Shown one piece after another: positions 9,026-17,180 of a DNA stretch of 20,711 nucleotides. The notes under the pieces were generated by a model. The model saw only the letters and a program-made list of their open reading frames with translations, searched no databases and was not told where the DNA came from. A program made the position numbers and the translations under genes. The stretch lies in NCBI GenBank assembly GCA_026770595.1, contig MU633877.1, positions 1 through 20,711 of the forward strand. Direction: 5' to 3'. Numbering within the stretch: the first letter of the stretch is position 1; each line of letters starts with the position of its first letter. Source of the stretch: Ochromonadaceae sp. CCMP2298. Lineage: Eukaryota; Sar; Synurophyceae; Ochromonadales; Ochromonadaceae.

Positions 9026-9955
9026 ATGAGGAACTTAGCTGTGCTGCTGGTCGTGCTTGCGGCATGCGCCACGGCATTCGTGCACCAGGGCACGCGGCCT
9101 ATCTACGGCCTCTCCGCAGCGAACCTCTCGGCAGCAAAGCCCACTCAGCAGCGCCTGGATACCAGACTCGCAGCAGGGCCGCCGAAGAAGTACGGCCTCA
9201 GCGCCGGGTACACGGCTGGTAACCCCATCACGCAGCCCGTCGTAAAGAAGACGTTTTCTCCGGCTGCCCTGGCTTCCTACGTGGGCGCGACGGTCCTAGA
9301 GATCGCTCTCATCAGGGGCGTTCTCGGAGTCGCCGGCAATCGCATCTTGCCTGTTTTGAATGGCCTCAACATAGGCAGCCTGAACGTGGGCAACGCCGCG
9401 GTGGTCTTTCTGATGCTGTTCATGAGCCTGCGCTCCAGGATCTTCTCTCCCCTGGACAACTCGCGACCCAAGAAGTCCGGAAACATCCCCATCTTCAAGA
9501 CGCGCAAGAGGCCATCCTGGCAGCCTCCGGACAAGGCGTTCCCGATTATATGGTCGACCATCTCGGTGCTGAGGGCGATCAGTGGCTTCTTGATCTACAA
9601 GACCACTGGCTCCGTGGTGAGCTATCCTCTGATGGCATTCTTCGCGCACCTGTCCATCGGAGACACGTGGAACACCATTAACAACGTGGACAACAGACTG
9701 GGCACCTCAGCCATGGGCATTCTGTCAGTCCTATCCTCTGTCTACTACACCACGTACCAGTACTATAAGACGCTGCCCACGGCTGGGTACGTGCTAGCCC
9801 CCTCTTGCGTGTGGATCACCATCGCCTCCGCCCTGGTCTGGACCATCTACAGAATCAACTACGATGCCTTCTCGCAGCCCTCTCTGTTCCCCTCCAAGGA
9901 GGAGGGCCCCCCGTCCAAGTGGCGCGTGCCCCTGCTCTCAGCCTTCGCCAAGTAG
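9026..9955 (+). CDS. TspO/MBR-like membrane protein with plastid-type bipartite leader
   Basis: This intronless 309-residue protein has a TspO/MBR-like core. TspO proteins are five-helix outer-membrane or plastid/ER-associated proteins binding tetrapyrroles and other lipophilic ligands. The core starts near residue 163 with RPSWQPPDKAFPIIWSTISV, the PP-x-x-x-FP-x-x-W block of the family, followed by helices containing LSIGDTWN and ending WTIYRIN near 277. Residues 1-17 are a signal peptide and the junction A-T-A-F18 with F at +1 resembles the ASAFAP-type site of complex-plastid proteins; a Ser/Ala/Lys-rich, acid-poor stretch with two YGLSA repeats follows, as in a transit peptide. Two further hydrophobic segments lie between residues 80 and 135, making it longer than bacterial TspO (about 160). 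Localisation is inferred from the leader only. Confidence 0.75.
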   Translation: MRNLAVLLVVLAACATAFVHQGTRPIYGLSAANLSAAKPTQQRLDTRLAAGPPKKYGLSAGYTAGNPITQPVVKKTFSPAALASYVGATVLEIALIRGVLGVAGNRILPVLNGLNIGSLNVGNAAVVFLMLFMSLRSRIFSPLDNSRPKKSGNIPIFKTRKRPSWQPPDKAFPIIWSTISVLRAISGFLIYKTTGSVVSYPLMAFFAHLSIGDTWNTINNVDNRLGTSAMGILSVLSSVYYTTYQYYKTLPTAGYVLAPSCVWITIASALVWTIYRINYDAFSQPSLFPSKEEGPPSKWRVPLLSAFAK

Positions 9956-10297
9956 CTTCCCGCTTCCTCCCCATAGCTGCATAACCTTCATCCATAGCTC
10001 CATTCATAGCTCCATTCATAGCTCCATTCCTAGCCTCCATTCCTCGCTCAGGCGCGCCCACCTCGTGAGCTCGCTTCTGCGTGCTTTATGAAGGGGGGAG
10101 CGTCTGCACTCATAGTTTTGTTCGACCCACATCGCAGTGGATTTCTTTTTCTGTATCTTAACACTTAACTCTTTAAGTGTACTCACACTAAAACAAGTTA
10201 TTTACCGCGCTGAATGCTGCGTGCTCAATGTCCTATGCCGTGTTTTGATTAAGGGTGTGCACATTATGGACAAGGTAGTATACAAAGAACAAATCAA
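9956..10297. other. Convergent intergenic region TspO-like/exonuclease
   Basis: This 342-bp gap carries both 3' ends. It opens with a 12-mer tandem repeat (9993-10028). The rest, including 10130-10280, is A+T-richer and shows no gene or RNA I can recognise. Confidence 0.6.
9993..10028. repeat. Tandem repeat, CATAGCTCCATT x3
   Basis: Three exact 12-nt copies, followed by a diverged fourth (10029-10041) and preceded by a related CATAGCTGCAT. It begins about 40 bp past the stop of the TspO-like gene, so it is likely transcribed in the 3' UTR. Confidence 0.9.
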
Positions 10298-11344
10298 CTA
10301 TTCAAGGTCCACGTCCCCCTTCACCAGCAGGGCCTGCAGAGCCTCCCTCAGGTTGAGCACGTCGTAGATCGCATTGTGGTGGTTCTGCATCTGTTTCCCA
10401 GTGGCGTGCAGGTATAGCTCGTTGAGCTTGGGGGGCTTCGGTTTACCCACCTTGTTTTTTAGGTCGCATAATTTTGTTGTCGTCTTCATGGAGCAGATCG
10501 CCTGCATATCTTGGACGGTTGTCAGCAGGTCTAGCATGCCGTACCTGGAGAGCTCGCTCTGGAACACACTCGTATCGAACTGCACGTTATGCGCAATCAC
10601 TGCCGATGCCTGGCTGAACAGCGCCCCCACCCTCGTAGCAGCTGCCTCGAACAGCTCCCCATCCCGTAACGAGATCTCCTCCGTAATGCCGTGGAGTTTC
10701 GACAGAAGGACGGGAAAGCCGTCTGTTTTTATGATAACGGACACCCGCTCTCTCTCTTCCAAGGTACTGCGGCAGCACAGCACGCAGCACATCTGCACGA
10801 TGCGGGCGTTGTCGAAGTTGTCTCCCTTGGGCAGGCCAGTAGTCTCGATGTCGAAGATCACCACTAAGCCAGCCCTCCCCGATAGGAGTGGGCGAGGCAC
10901 CATCGAGCGAGCTACAGGTGTAATCGAAGCCGCGGCTGAGCTGGAGACTGCGCTCGAGGCTACCCCCTCCCCCCCCTCCTTCTCTTTCCTCCCCTGCTCC
11001 CAGCGCTCCTCGACCTCCACCACCTGCCACTGGGCAAAGTCAGGCATCTTGCTGTGATCTGTAATGAACCAACTCTTCCTGACCCAGTCCCATCGCGCCC
11101 CCAAACTCTTCGCGTGGTCTTTCTCTTGGAAAGGCACGTCCAGATAAATCTTCCCCTGCTCTGAGAAGCTACTGCTACTTTGTTGGTCCGTGCTCAGGTA
11201 TCGACAAAACGCAGTGCGCTGGAAGCAGGGCCCCGGGCATAGCCTGAATGAACTAACGAGCGGGATGAACAACCCCCAAGGAAGCCCTCGCAGCGCTCGC
11301 ATCATCGTTGTGGTTGGAGGGCGCATTCTGCGCATACCAGCCAT
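10298..11344 (-). CDS. DEDDh 3'-5' exonuclease with N-terminal DUF5710-like domain, mitochondrial-type leader
   Basis: A 348-residue intronless protein. Residues 1-50 are rich in Arg, Met and hydrophobic residues without acids, ending F-C-R-Y-L-S, a plausible mitochondrial presequence with Arg near the cleavage site. Residues 66-93 (IYLDVPFQEKDHAKSLGARW, then D-W-V-x-K-x-WF) match the DUF5710 pattern of LxVPxxEKxxAKxLGARWD...KxWY. A low-complexity linker follows. The exonuclease domain carries Exo I VIFDIETTGLP (D165, E167), the HGIT segment at 218-221, Exo II AHNVQFD (D257) and Exo III HNAIYD (H323, D328), so all DEDDh catalytic residues are present. It should remove nucleotides 3'-5' from DNA or RNA using two metal ions. 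The ATG at 11344 was chosen as the first in-frame ATG; internal Mets at residues 4, 7, 14 and 15 are alternatives. It shares a divergent promoter with the TPR gene. Confidence 0.85.
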   Translation of the reverse strand: MAGMRRMRPPTTTMMRALRGLPWGLFIPLVSSFRLCPGPCFQRTAFCRYLSTDQQSSSSFSEQGKIYLDVPFQEKDHAKSLGARWDWVRKSWFITDHSKMPDFAQWQVVEVEERWEQGRKEKEGGEGVASSAVSSSAAASITPVARSMVPRPLLSGRAGLVVIFDIETTGLPKGDNFDNARIVQMCCVLCCRSTLEERERVSVIIKTDGFPVLLSKLHGITEEISLRDGELFEAAATRVGALFSQASAVIAHNVQFDTSVFQSELSRYGMLDLLTTVQDMQAICSMKTTTKLCDLKNKVGKPKPPKLNELYLHATGKQMQNHHNAIYDVLNLREALQALLVKGDVDLE

Positions 11345-11593
11345 GCTGATGAAGAAGTGTGAGGAGCGGGATGATGACCAGCAGCAGGTGCGGGATGTGC
11401 AGTGCAGCAACAGGTTTTGCCGTACGGCCGTTACTGACGGTTACACCTGCTGGATCGATGGAAGATCTCTCCACCTCCCTCTTGCTGCTCCCCAGGGGAG
11501 GCTCTTCCAAGCTCGTGTGTCATTCTTACTGCTGGAGTGAGCTCTCACACCGTCAAATCCGTCCTTCCGAGGGTGTATGGGAGTTGTCCCAGG
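11345..11593. promoter_or_regulatory. Short divergent promoter region, exonuclease(-)/TPR gene(+)
   Basis: Only 249 bp separate the proposed starts. The TPR frame stays open for 57 nt upstream of its ATG, and an extra small 5' exon of the TPR gene could lie here, for example from the ATG at 11458, but no splice pair is convincing. No TATA box seen. Confidence 0.45.
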
Positions 11594-13312
11594 ATGTACG
11601 CACTTGCCCGAGGTGTCAGCAGCAAAATCAGCCCGGGTCTGGAGGGCAAGATACGAGCCCTTTTCGCGAGCTGTTCCGTCGGAAGGAAGGTTGACTTCAG
11701 AATGATAAGCAAGGAGCTGTGGATGTGTCTGAACAACTCGGTCTCGCTGGTGGACTTGAAGGGGGCCTTCACAGCGGCGGTGTCCGACAGCGGTGGCGAG
11801 GTGCTGGACGAGACCCTGTTCGTGGAGTTCGTCCGCGCCTTCTCGCGCCTGCGCTTTCCCACCGCCACAGACTACATTGACCAGTTGCTGGAGGAAGTCC
11901 TGAGCCACAGCGACCATCGGGTTTTCACGGATACGATTGAGTTCACGGACATGATTCACAAGAACGTGATGCGCGCTTTGCTCAAGTACGACCTGCCCCT
12001 GAGAAAGGCCTACTGCAGGTTCTGCCTCTCGGCGGACTCGCCCTGGCCCGACGTGAAGAGCCGATCGGTGGGCATGGACGTGGAGGGGTTCGCCAACTTT
12101 GCAACCACCTACTCGCTCGCACCAAGGCGTGCGACGAGGGAGCGCTGCGTGGAGCTGGCGACGCAGGTGCGGGCAGCCTTCCCTTTGGTGGCGAACCAAG
12201 ATGCGGCGCTGCTCTTCCCGCAGTTCCAGCTGCTGCTCATCCGCATCGCAGTCGAGGTGCGCGAAAAGGGCGACAAAAAAGAGCGGCCGCTGGTAGATAC
12301 GCTGAACGACCTGCTGAAGGATATCGGGCTGCACAAGACGCTGATCGGGGAGCCCGCCTCGCCCCCCGTGCTCACCGCCGAGCAGGCCGCCAACGCACAG
12401 CTGGGGCAGGAGGAGGCCGAGGTGCACCACACATCCACTGCGCAGTACGTGCGGCAGGTACTGCGTCAGCGCATGGGGCAGCTCTTCGACGAGGTGCACG
12501 AGCGCGCCCAGGGCATGCCTGGCAACGACCCCCTGTCCGAGGCCGTGCGCTTGCTCGCCGCGCCCAAGGACTCCGCCACAGAGATGCGCTTGCGGCTGCC
12601 CTCCAGACCTGTGGTGATCGACGACCCCTTGCCTATCCCCGTGCTGTGTCCCGACTCGGTGCTGCAGCTGCTGCAGGCGTCTCTGGCGCACCACAACACG
12701 GGCAACCACGGCCACTCACTGAAGTTCCTAGAGGCTGCGCGCATGCAGCTGGACCATTCGCAGAGGCTTTTCGCGAAGGCCGACCCCGATTTGGAGGCGT
12801 TGTCCCCGGACGAGCAGGATCGAGAGGTGCGTCTGCTTTACAAGGACTTGGAGATGTACATTACACTGTGCACGGGCAACGTGTGCCAGAGCTGCGGGGA
12901 CGACGAGCAGGCGCTGCTGCACCTTATGCACGGCTGGGTGGCGGCGGTCGAGTTCGAGGACCCGGACTGGGAGGCCGTGTGCGTGAACAGCATAGGCATG
13001 CTAGCCTACCACAGCCTGCGATACGACACCGCGGCCCTGTGCTTCAGCGCCGTGCTGCACTACCGCATAGAGGCCTACGGGGGGCAGAGCAGTGACACAG
13101 CCACCGCCGAGAACAACCTCGCCTGCTGCTTCTACTGCCTAGACCAGCGTGGCCCGGCCAGGGTTCACTTCGAAGCTGCCTGGACGCTGCTCTCCCAGGC
13201 GCTGGGGCATCGCTCTCCCCGCGCAGTGGCCGCCTGGAAGAACCTGGAGAAGTCGCGCCGCGCGCAGATGGCCGTGAAGAAACCCCCCGACACTGCCCAT
13301 GCAGAGAGTTAG
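11594..13312 (+). CDS. TPR-containing protein of unknown function
   Basis: One long open frame encodes 572 residues from the ATG at 11594. The first 90 residues (LEGKIRALFASCSVG..., then a FVEFVRAFSR stretch) have the helix-loop-helix rhythm of degenerate EF-hands but lack a clear Ca-binding loop. The middle is helical with no recognised domain. The last 130 residues carry a kinesin-light-chain-like TPR array: WEAVCVNSIGMLAYHSLRYD, then TATAENNLACCFYCLDQRGP-A and LGHRSPRAVAAWKNLEKSR, resembling the HP-x-x-A-x-x-x-NL pattern. Such TPRs bind partner proteins. Many proteins of similar build in flagellated protists are axonemal, but nothing here proves that. The frame opens upstream with GTG rather than ATG, so the true N-terminus could lie in an unrecognised upstream exon. 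Confidence 0.72.
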   Translation: MYALARGVSSKISPGLEGKIRALFASCSVGRKVDFRMISKELWMCLNNSVSLVDLKGAFTAAVSDSGGEVLDETLFVEFVRAFSRLRFPTATDYIDQLLEEVLSHSDHRVFTDTIEFTDMIHKNVMRALLKYDLPLRKAYCRFCLSADSPWPDVKSRSVGMDVEGFANFATTYSLAPRRATRERCVELATQVRAAFPLVANQDAALLFPQFQLLLIRIAVEVREKGDKKERPLVDTLNDLLKDIGLHKTLIGEPASPPVLTAEQAANAQLGQEEAEVHHTSTAQYVRQVLRQRMGQLFDEVHERAQGMPGNDPLSEAVRLLAAPKDSATEMRLRLPSRPVVIDDPLPIPVLCPDSVLQLLQASLAHHNTGNHGHSLKFLEAARMQLDHSQRLFAKADPDLEALSPDEQDREVRLLYKDLEMYITLCTGNVCQSCGDDEQALLHLMHGWVAAVEFEDPDWEAVCVNSIGMLAYHSLRYDTAALCFSAVLHYRIEAYGGQSSDTATAENNLACCFYCLDQRGPARVHFEAAWTLLSQALGHRSPRAVAAWKNLEKSRRAQMAVKKPPDTAHAES

Positions 13313-13579
13313 CGAAGAGCTGCCCCCTCGACTTACACCACAGGACCGGAAGAACAGCACATGACATGGAGAGCAGAGTATTTGTACAAACGCCCATCAC
13401 ACGTGAAATATGTAATTGTCAAATAGTGTACGTTAACGAAGCAAAATATTTCAAGGCAGCGCAAGCTGAACTCTTCATTTAATGTTTCCTTATCAACATC
13501 AGCTCATCGAGGACACAGCCTAGCTTAGCAGCCTAGCAGCCTAGCAGCCTCACAACTAGCAGCCAGCCGTAGCAGGGAC
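13313..13579. other. Convergent intergenic region TPR gene/Cys-rich gene
   Basis: A 267-bp gap with both 3' ends. TGTAA at 13411-13415, about 100 bp past the TPR stop, is a possible poly(A) signal. An 8-mer repeat lies at 13527-13550, near the stop of the minus-strand gene. Confidence 0.5.
13527..13550. repeat. Tandem repeat, AGCAGCCT x3
   Basis: Three exact 8-nt copies with further degenerate AGCAG/CTAGCAGCC units to 13590. It lies in the 3' flank of the Cys-rich gene on the minus strand. Confidence 0.9.
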
Positions 13580-14038
13580 CTAGCAGTGGTCCTCGTGCTC
13601 CTCGCAGTGCCACTTGCCCCGCGTTTTGTCGCATTGCTGGTCAGCGCAGCCTTTGCAGAAGTACTCCTCGTTCTCCGCGCACCACTAGTAGGGTTTAGGT
13701 TGGGGGTTGGGTCTATTGTTAGGGTTGGGGTTGGAGCTGGTGTTGGTGTTAGGGTTGAGGTTCTGGGTTCGGGTTACCTTGCACCACTTCTTGTCGAGGC
13801 AATTGGGGCAGAGGTAGTCGTTACACATCTGACAGGTGTCGGCCAAAAAACCGAGACCCTTTTTGCAAACGGAACAGGCGTTAGAATTGATCTCTCCGGT
13901 CGACCCTGCCATGGCGGTGGGTGTTACAGCGGGCACACTCTTCATGGCCGGAGCCTTGATATCTCTCTTGGGGGCCTTGGGTACCATGGGGGCTTTGGCG
14001 GCCTTGGCAGGGGCCTTCTTCGCGGCTTTGGTTGACAT
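13580..14038 (-). CDS. Small Cys-rich (probable zinc-binding) protein with Ala/Lys/Pro-rich basic N-terminus
   Basis: Exons are 14038-13778 and 13684-13580, joined phase 0 across a 93-nt GTAACC...CTACTAG intron, giving 121 residues. I do not recognise the family. Residues 1-38 are Ala/Lys/Pro-rich (STKAAKKAPAKAAKAP), like a histone-tail or nucleic-acid-binding segment. Residues 55-121 hold 13 cysteines: C55, C58, C69, C72, C77, C80, C86, C89, C97, C100, C105, C114 and C121, plus H113, H117 and H120. The C-x2-C pairs (CSVC, CQMC, CPNC, CKWC-type across the junction, CKGC) suggest two to three zinc sites. WC at 88-89 is the first pair of residues of exon 2 and continues the pattern begun by WCK in exon 1, which strongly supports the splice. 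The ATG has A at -3. Faces VAC14 across a 404-bp divergent region. Confidence 0.78.
13685..13777 (-). other. Intron of the Cys-rich gene made of telomere-like repeats
   Basis: Nearly the whole 93-nt intron is a degenerate (TTAGGG)-like array on the plus strand: GTTAGGGTTGGGGTTGG, GTTAGGGTTGAGG, GGGTTCGGGTT and GGGTTTAGG units. The transcript therefore reads C-rich (CCCTAA-like). Donor GTAACC and acceptor CTACTAG are both themselves part of or abut the repeat. In the unspliced frame the first stop is the acceptor TAG. Confidence 0.85.
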
Positions 14039-14442
14039 CCTGGTAGCGTTGGCTAGCACGATCGAAAGATAATGCGTGCTCCGTCAATCTCCTTTGTGCT
14101 TCAACGAATTCAAAAAAATACAAGCGAGGAGGGGAGGAGGTCTGGAAAAGGGGCTTAAGGGTGATGCAGAAGGGTCCCTATATATTTTAGGGACCCAATA
14201 AATTTCGATTGTTTCATAAAATAGGCGTTATATAGTGACATAAAATAATCAAAAGCAACAGTTATTTTGAGCAACCAAACTCAAGATTCCCAAATTTTTG
14301 AGCGGCTGGTTCCACAGTTCCAATGTGAGCATGTGTCTTGGTTCTTTATCCCCGAGGCTCACTCTTGCGCAGCTCCGAACGCCTGGTGTGGTGGTCTTGA
14401 AAACAATAGGACTCTTGCTAGAGTCACAGGGAACCGCAGGCC
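14039..14442. promoter_or_regulatory. Divergent promoter region, Cys-rich gene(-)/VAC14(+)
   Basis: These 404 bp lie between two outward start codons and include an A+T-rich core (14175-14270) with TATATATTTTA inside a perfect hairpin and TTATATAGTGACATAAAATAA-like sequence downstream. An A+T-rich block of this kind is the best TATA-like candidate in the window, but it is about 200 bp or more from the VAC14 ATG. The 14270-14440 part is open in frame but resembles nothing and is probably 5' UTR. Confidence 0.55.
14172..14196. repeat. Perfect 9-bp inverted repeat around an A+T loop
   Basis: GGGTCCCTA (14172-14180) and TAGGGACCC (14188-14196) are exact reverse complements with a 7-nt TATATTT loop, followed by AATAAATTT. 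It lies about 135 bp upstream of the Cys-rich gene start and about 250 bp upstream of the VAC14 start. Confidence 0.85.
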
Positions 14443-16794
14443 ATGGACGACTCAACTACTGCCATGGAGAGCCCTCTGCCCCCTGCGATCCTGCGAGGGT
14501 AATAACCGAATAACCGCGCTGAAGTACCGGCCTCTGCTCAAGCACCCTTGCACCGCTAAATGCATGCTCCTATTTTTCACACCCTCTCTTATTTCCAGGC
14601 TGGGGGACCGCTCCTACGATAAGAGGAAGGCGGCTGCGCTGGAGGTGACTTCTCTCATCAAGGTGCTGAACGAGCACGCGGAGAAGGAGAAGATCGTCAA
14701 CGTCATCAACCTGCTGGCCAACGAGTTCGCCAGGTCCCGCAACGTGCACCACCGGAAGGGTGGTCTGATCGGCCTGGCGGCGGCAGCTATCGGCCTGGGC
14801 GCGGACATCGACCCCTACCTGAACCACCTGATCCCGCAGGTGCTCGAGTGCTTCGACGACCCAGAGAGCCGCGTCTGCTACTACGCGTGCGAGTCGCTCT
14901 ACAACATCTCCAAGGTTGCGCGCACCAACATTCTGCGCTTCTTCAACCAGATCTTCGACGGTCTGTGCAAGCTCTTCGCGCACGTGGACGTGGACGTGAA
15001 GAACGGCGCCAACCTGCTGGACCGCCTGGTGAAGGACATCGTCACGGAGACGGAGACCTTCGACATCGAGTCGTTCATCCCCCTGCTGCAGAAGCACATC
15101 CGGAGGACGAAGCCGTACATTCGGCAGCTGCTGGTGGGCTGGATCACGGTGCTGGACGCTGTTCCTGACATCAACATGCTCGACTACCTCCCCGACTTCC
15201 TAGACGGACTCTTCAACATGGTACGCATAGTGCAACACTACTCCGCCTCGAGCACATGACACAGCCGTAGCGCCGATTTCGTGGCTGCAGCATACATACA
15301 AGTTGTAATCTCACCTCCCTATTTTCCCCCTTCCCCCCTCCCCCGCGTCTCTGCTGTGCTACTCACTCTGCTGCCCTCCCCCCCTCCCTTCAGCTGAGCG
15401 ACGGCAACCGCGAGATCAAGCAGGCTGCAGACAACGCGCTGGCGGACTTTCTCAGAGAGATCAAGGAGGCAGAGGTGGTGGAGTTCGGCCCCATGGTGGG
15501 CATCCTGGTGCACCAGTGCAGGTCCAAGGAGCGGGCCAACAGGTACACAGCCCTCGTGTGGGTGACGGAGTTCGTAGCGCTGGGGGGCTCGCACCTGCAG
15601 CTGCACTATGCAGACCTGATCGGCAGCGTGATCCACTGCATCTCTGACGCGGAGACGGAGATCGCCACTGCGGCTAAGAACGCCAACTGCGGCCTGATGG
15701 ACCTGGTGCGCACCACTGCCGAGCCCTTCGAGCTGCAGCGCATCATTCACTCGCTGACGGTGGAGCTGCTGTCCGAGTACGTCACCACTCGAGTGGCCTG
15801 TCTGCACTGGATCTACATGCTGCACGAGAAGGACGCAGCCAAGATGAACGACTTCATCGGAGACCTGCTGCCCGCACTGCTCAAGACGGTATCGGACACA
15901 GCGGACGAGGTGGTGCTCATCAACCTGCAGGTGCTGGCGCACATATCGCTAGACAGCGTGCAGTTCAGCCGCGTGCTCAACTCCCTCGTGCAGCTATTCC
16001 TGGAGGACCGGCCGCTGCTGGAGACACGGGGTGCCCTGGTGATCCGCAAGCTGTGCTCTCTGCTGGACAGCTCCTCCATCTACATGGCGCTGGCGGACAT
16101 CCTGTGCGAGAAGGACGACCTCGAGTTCGTGGGCCTCATGGTGCAGACGCTCAACCTCATTCTGCTCACTGCGCCCGAGCTGGCCCCTCTGCGTCGCTCG
16201 CTGAAGATGAGCTTCCAGGCCGAGGCGGACGAGCAGCACCGCCGCACGTTCACTGCGCTGTTCCGCTGCTGGACGCACAACGCCGTGGCCACCTTCAGCC
16301 TCTGTCTGCTGGCCCAGGCCTACGCACTGTCCTCCGCGCTGATCCTGAAGTTCGCCGAGGTGGACATCACGGTAGGCTTCCTGATGCAGATAGACAAGCT
16401 GGTGCAGCTGCTGGAGTCGCCCATCTTCGTCCAGCTCCGCCTGCACCTCTTGGAGACGCACTCCCGCAGCCACACAGACCTGCTGAAGAGCCTCTACGGC
16501 CTGCTCATGCTGCTGCCACAGAGCCAGGCTTACAAAACGCTCAGCGACCGACTCAGCACCGTGAGCTCGCTGCACATGCACATAGGCCTGACGGGCGGGG
16601 CGCAGGGGGCGGACGCGGGGCAGGTGCAGGGCAGCGACGCGGCGATGCGGGGGCTGTTGTCGCACTTCGGAGAGACGCAGGAGCAGCACAGCACCTTCCG
16701 ACTGGCCATGCTGCAGCAGAAGAGCCTGCTGAACGCCTCCATCCAAGAGACCTCTGCGGCAGGCGGCTCTTCTGCTGTTCTCGTTCCCAACTAA
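14443..16794 (+). CDS. VAC14: VAC14, scaffold of the PIKfyve/Fab1 phosphoinositide kinase complex
   Basis: VAC14 is the HEAT-repeat scaffold joining the PI3P 5-kinase Fab1/PIKfyve and the Fig4 phosphatase on endosome/vacuole membranes. Exons are 14443-14498, 14599-15220 and 15394-16794; introns are 100 nt (phase 2) and 173 nt (phase 0). The 692-residue product opens with LPPAILRGLGDRSYDKRKAA, joined across intron 1 and matching the conserved start. Other blocks are HRKGGLIGLAA, YYACESLYNI, VKNGANLLDRLVKDIVTE, FDIESFIPLL, VPDINMLDYLPDFLDGLF at the exon 2 end, VACLHWIYMLHEK, RGALVIRKLCSLL, and the C-terminal KLVQLLESPIFVQLRL and LYGLLMLLPQSQAYKTL. It lacks the low-complexity insertions of the animal protein, explaining its shorter length. 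Start chosen as the ATG giving the family N-terminus; the open frame upstream through intron 1 is not coding. Confidence 0.95.
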
Positions 16795-17180
16795 GCACCT
16801 GAACCTGAATCTCCAATTTATTCCCCCCCCACCGCTGCGTTTTGCAGTAGCAGCATGTCCATAGATAACGATCTATGGCACACTAGTTCTAAAGTTTAGC
16901 CTACACAGGGAAGATAGCATCAACATTAAAAACAATCTCATTCACCTTTAATTGTTTTCCTCTTTTGGATTGAAAGTAACCACCTGGGGATTTAGTGTGC
17001 GAGGATGGCGCATGATATCAATAAAACCCATAAATATTTGAATGGTCGCTAAAAAAAATCCAGGAATCGGGACTTTTGATGACTTCGATCTCACCACAAA
17101 GAGGCAGCGATGGATCTTCAATCTGCGCTCGCAAGCCGCTCTATCTCCTGCTGATAGAAAGGAACTCCAAACGTGTCGAC
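16795..17180. other. Intergenic: VAC14 3' flank and OSC promoter
   Basis: This 386-bp gap is the only one between two tandem plus-strand genes. It contains a C run (16823-16830), an 8-bp inverted repeat (16859-16878) and AATAAA near 17020. The OSC promoter and leader must lie toward 17180; a short open frame from 17042 overlaps exon 1 out of frame and is rejected. Confidence 0.55.
16859..16878. repeat. Perfect 8-bp inverted repeat, 4-nt loop
   Basis: CCATAGAT (16859-16866) and ATCTATGG (16871-16878) pair exactly around AACG. Located 64 nt past the VAC14 stop, so a compact hairpin probably in its 3' UTR. Confidence 0.8.

Noticed and set aside
10110-10140. GTTCGAC resembling a tRNA T-loop
   Set aside because: No acceptor stem, D-arm or anticodon arm could be folded around it.
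11441-12715. 424-codon minus-strand open frame opposite the TPR gene
   Set aside because: Shadow of the TPR coding strand; low-complexity Gln/Arg/His composition and no domain.
14267-14598. Open frame upstream of VAC14 exon 2 read as extra N-terminus
   Set aside because: The sequence has no VAC14 similarity; splicing from the ATG at 14443 through a GT-AG intron restores the exact family N-terminus.
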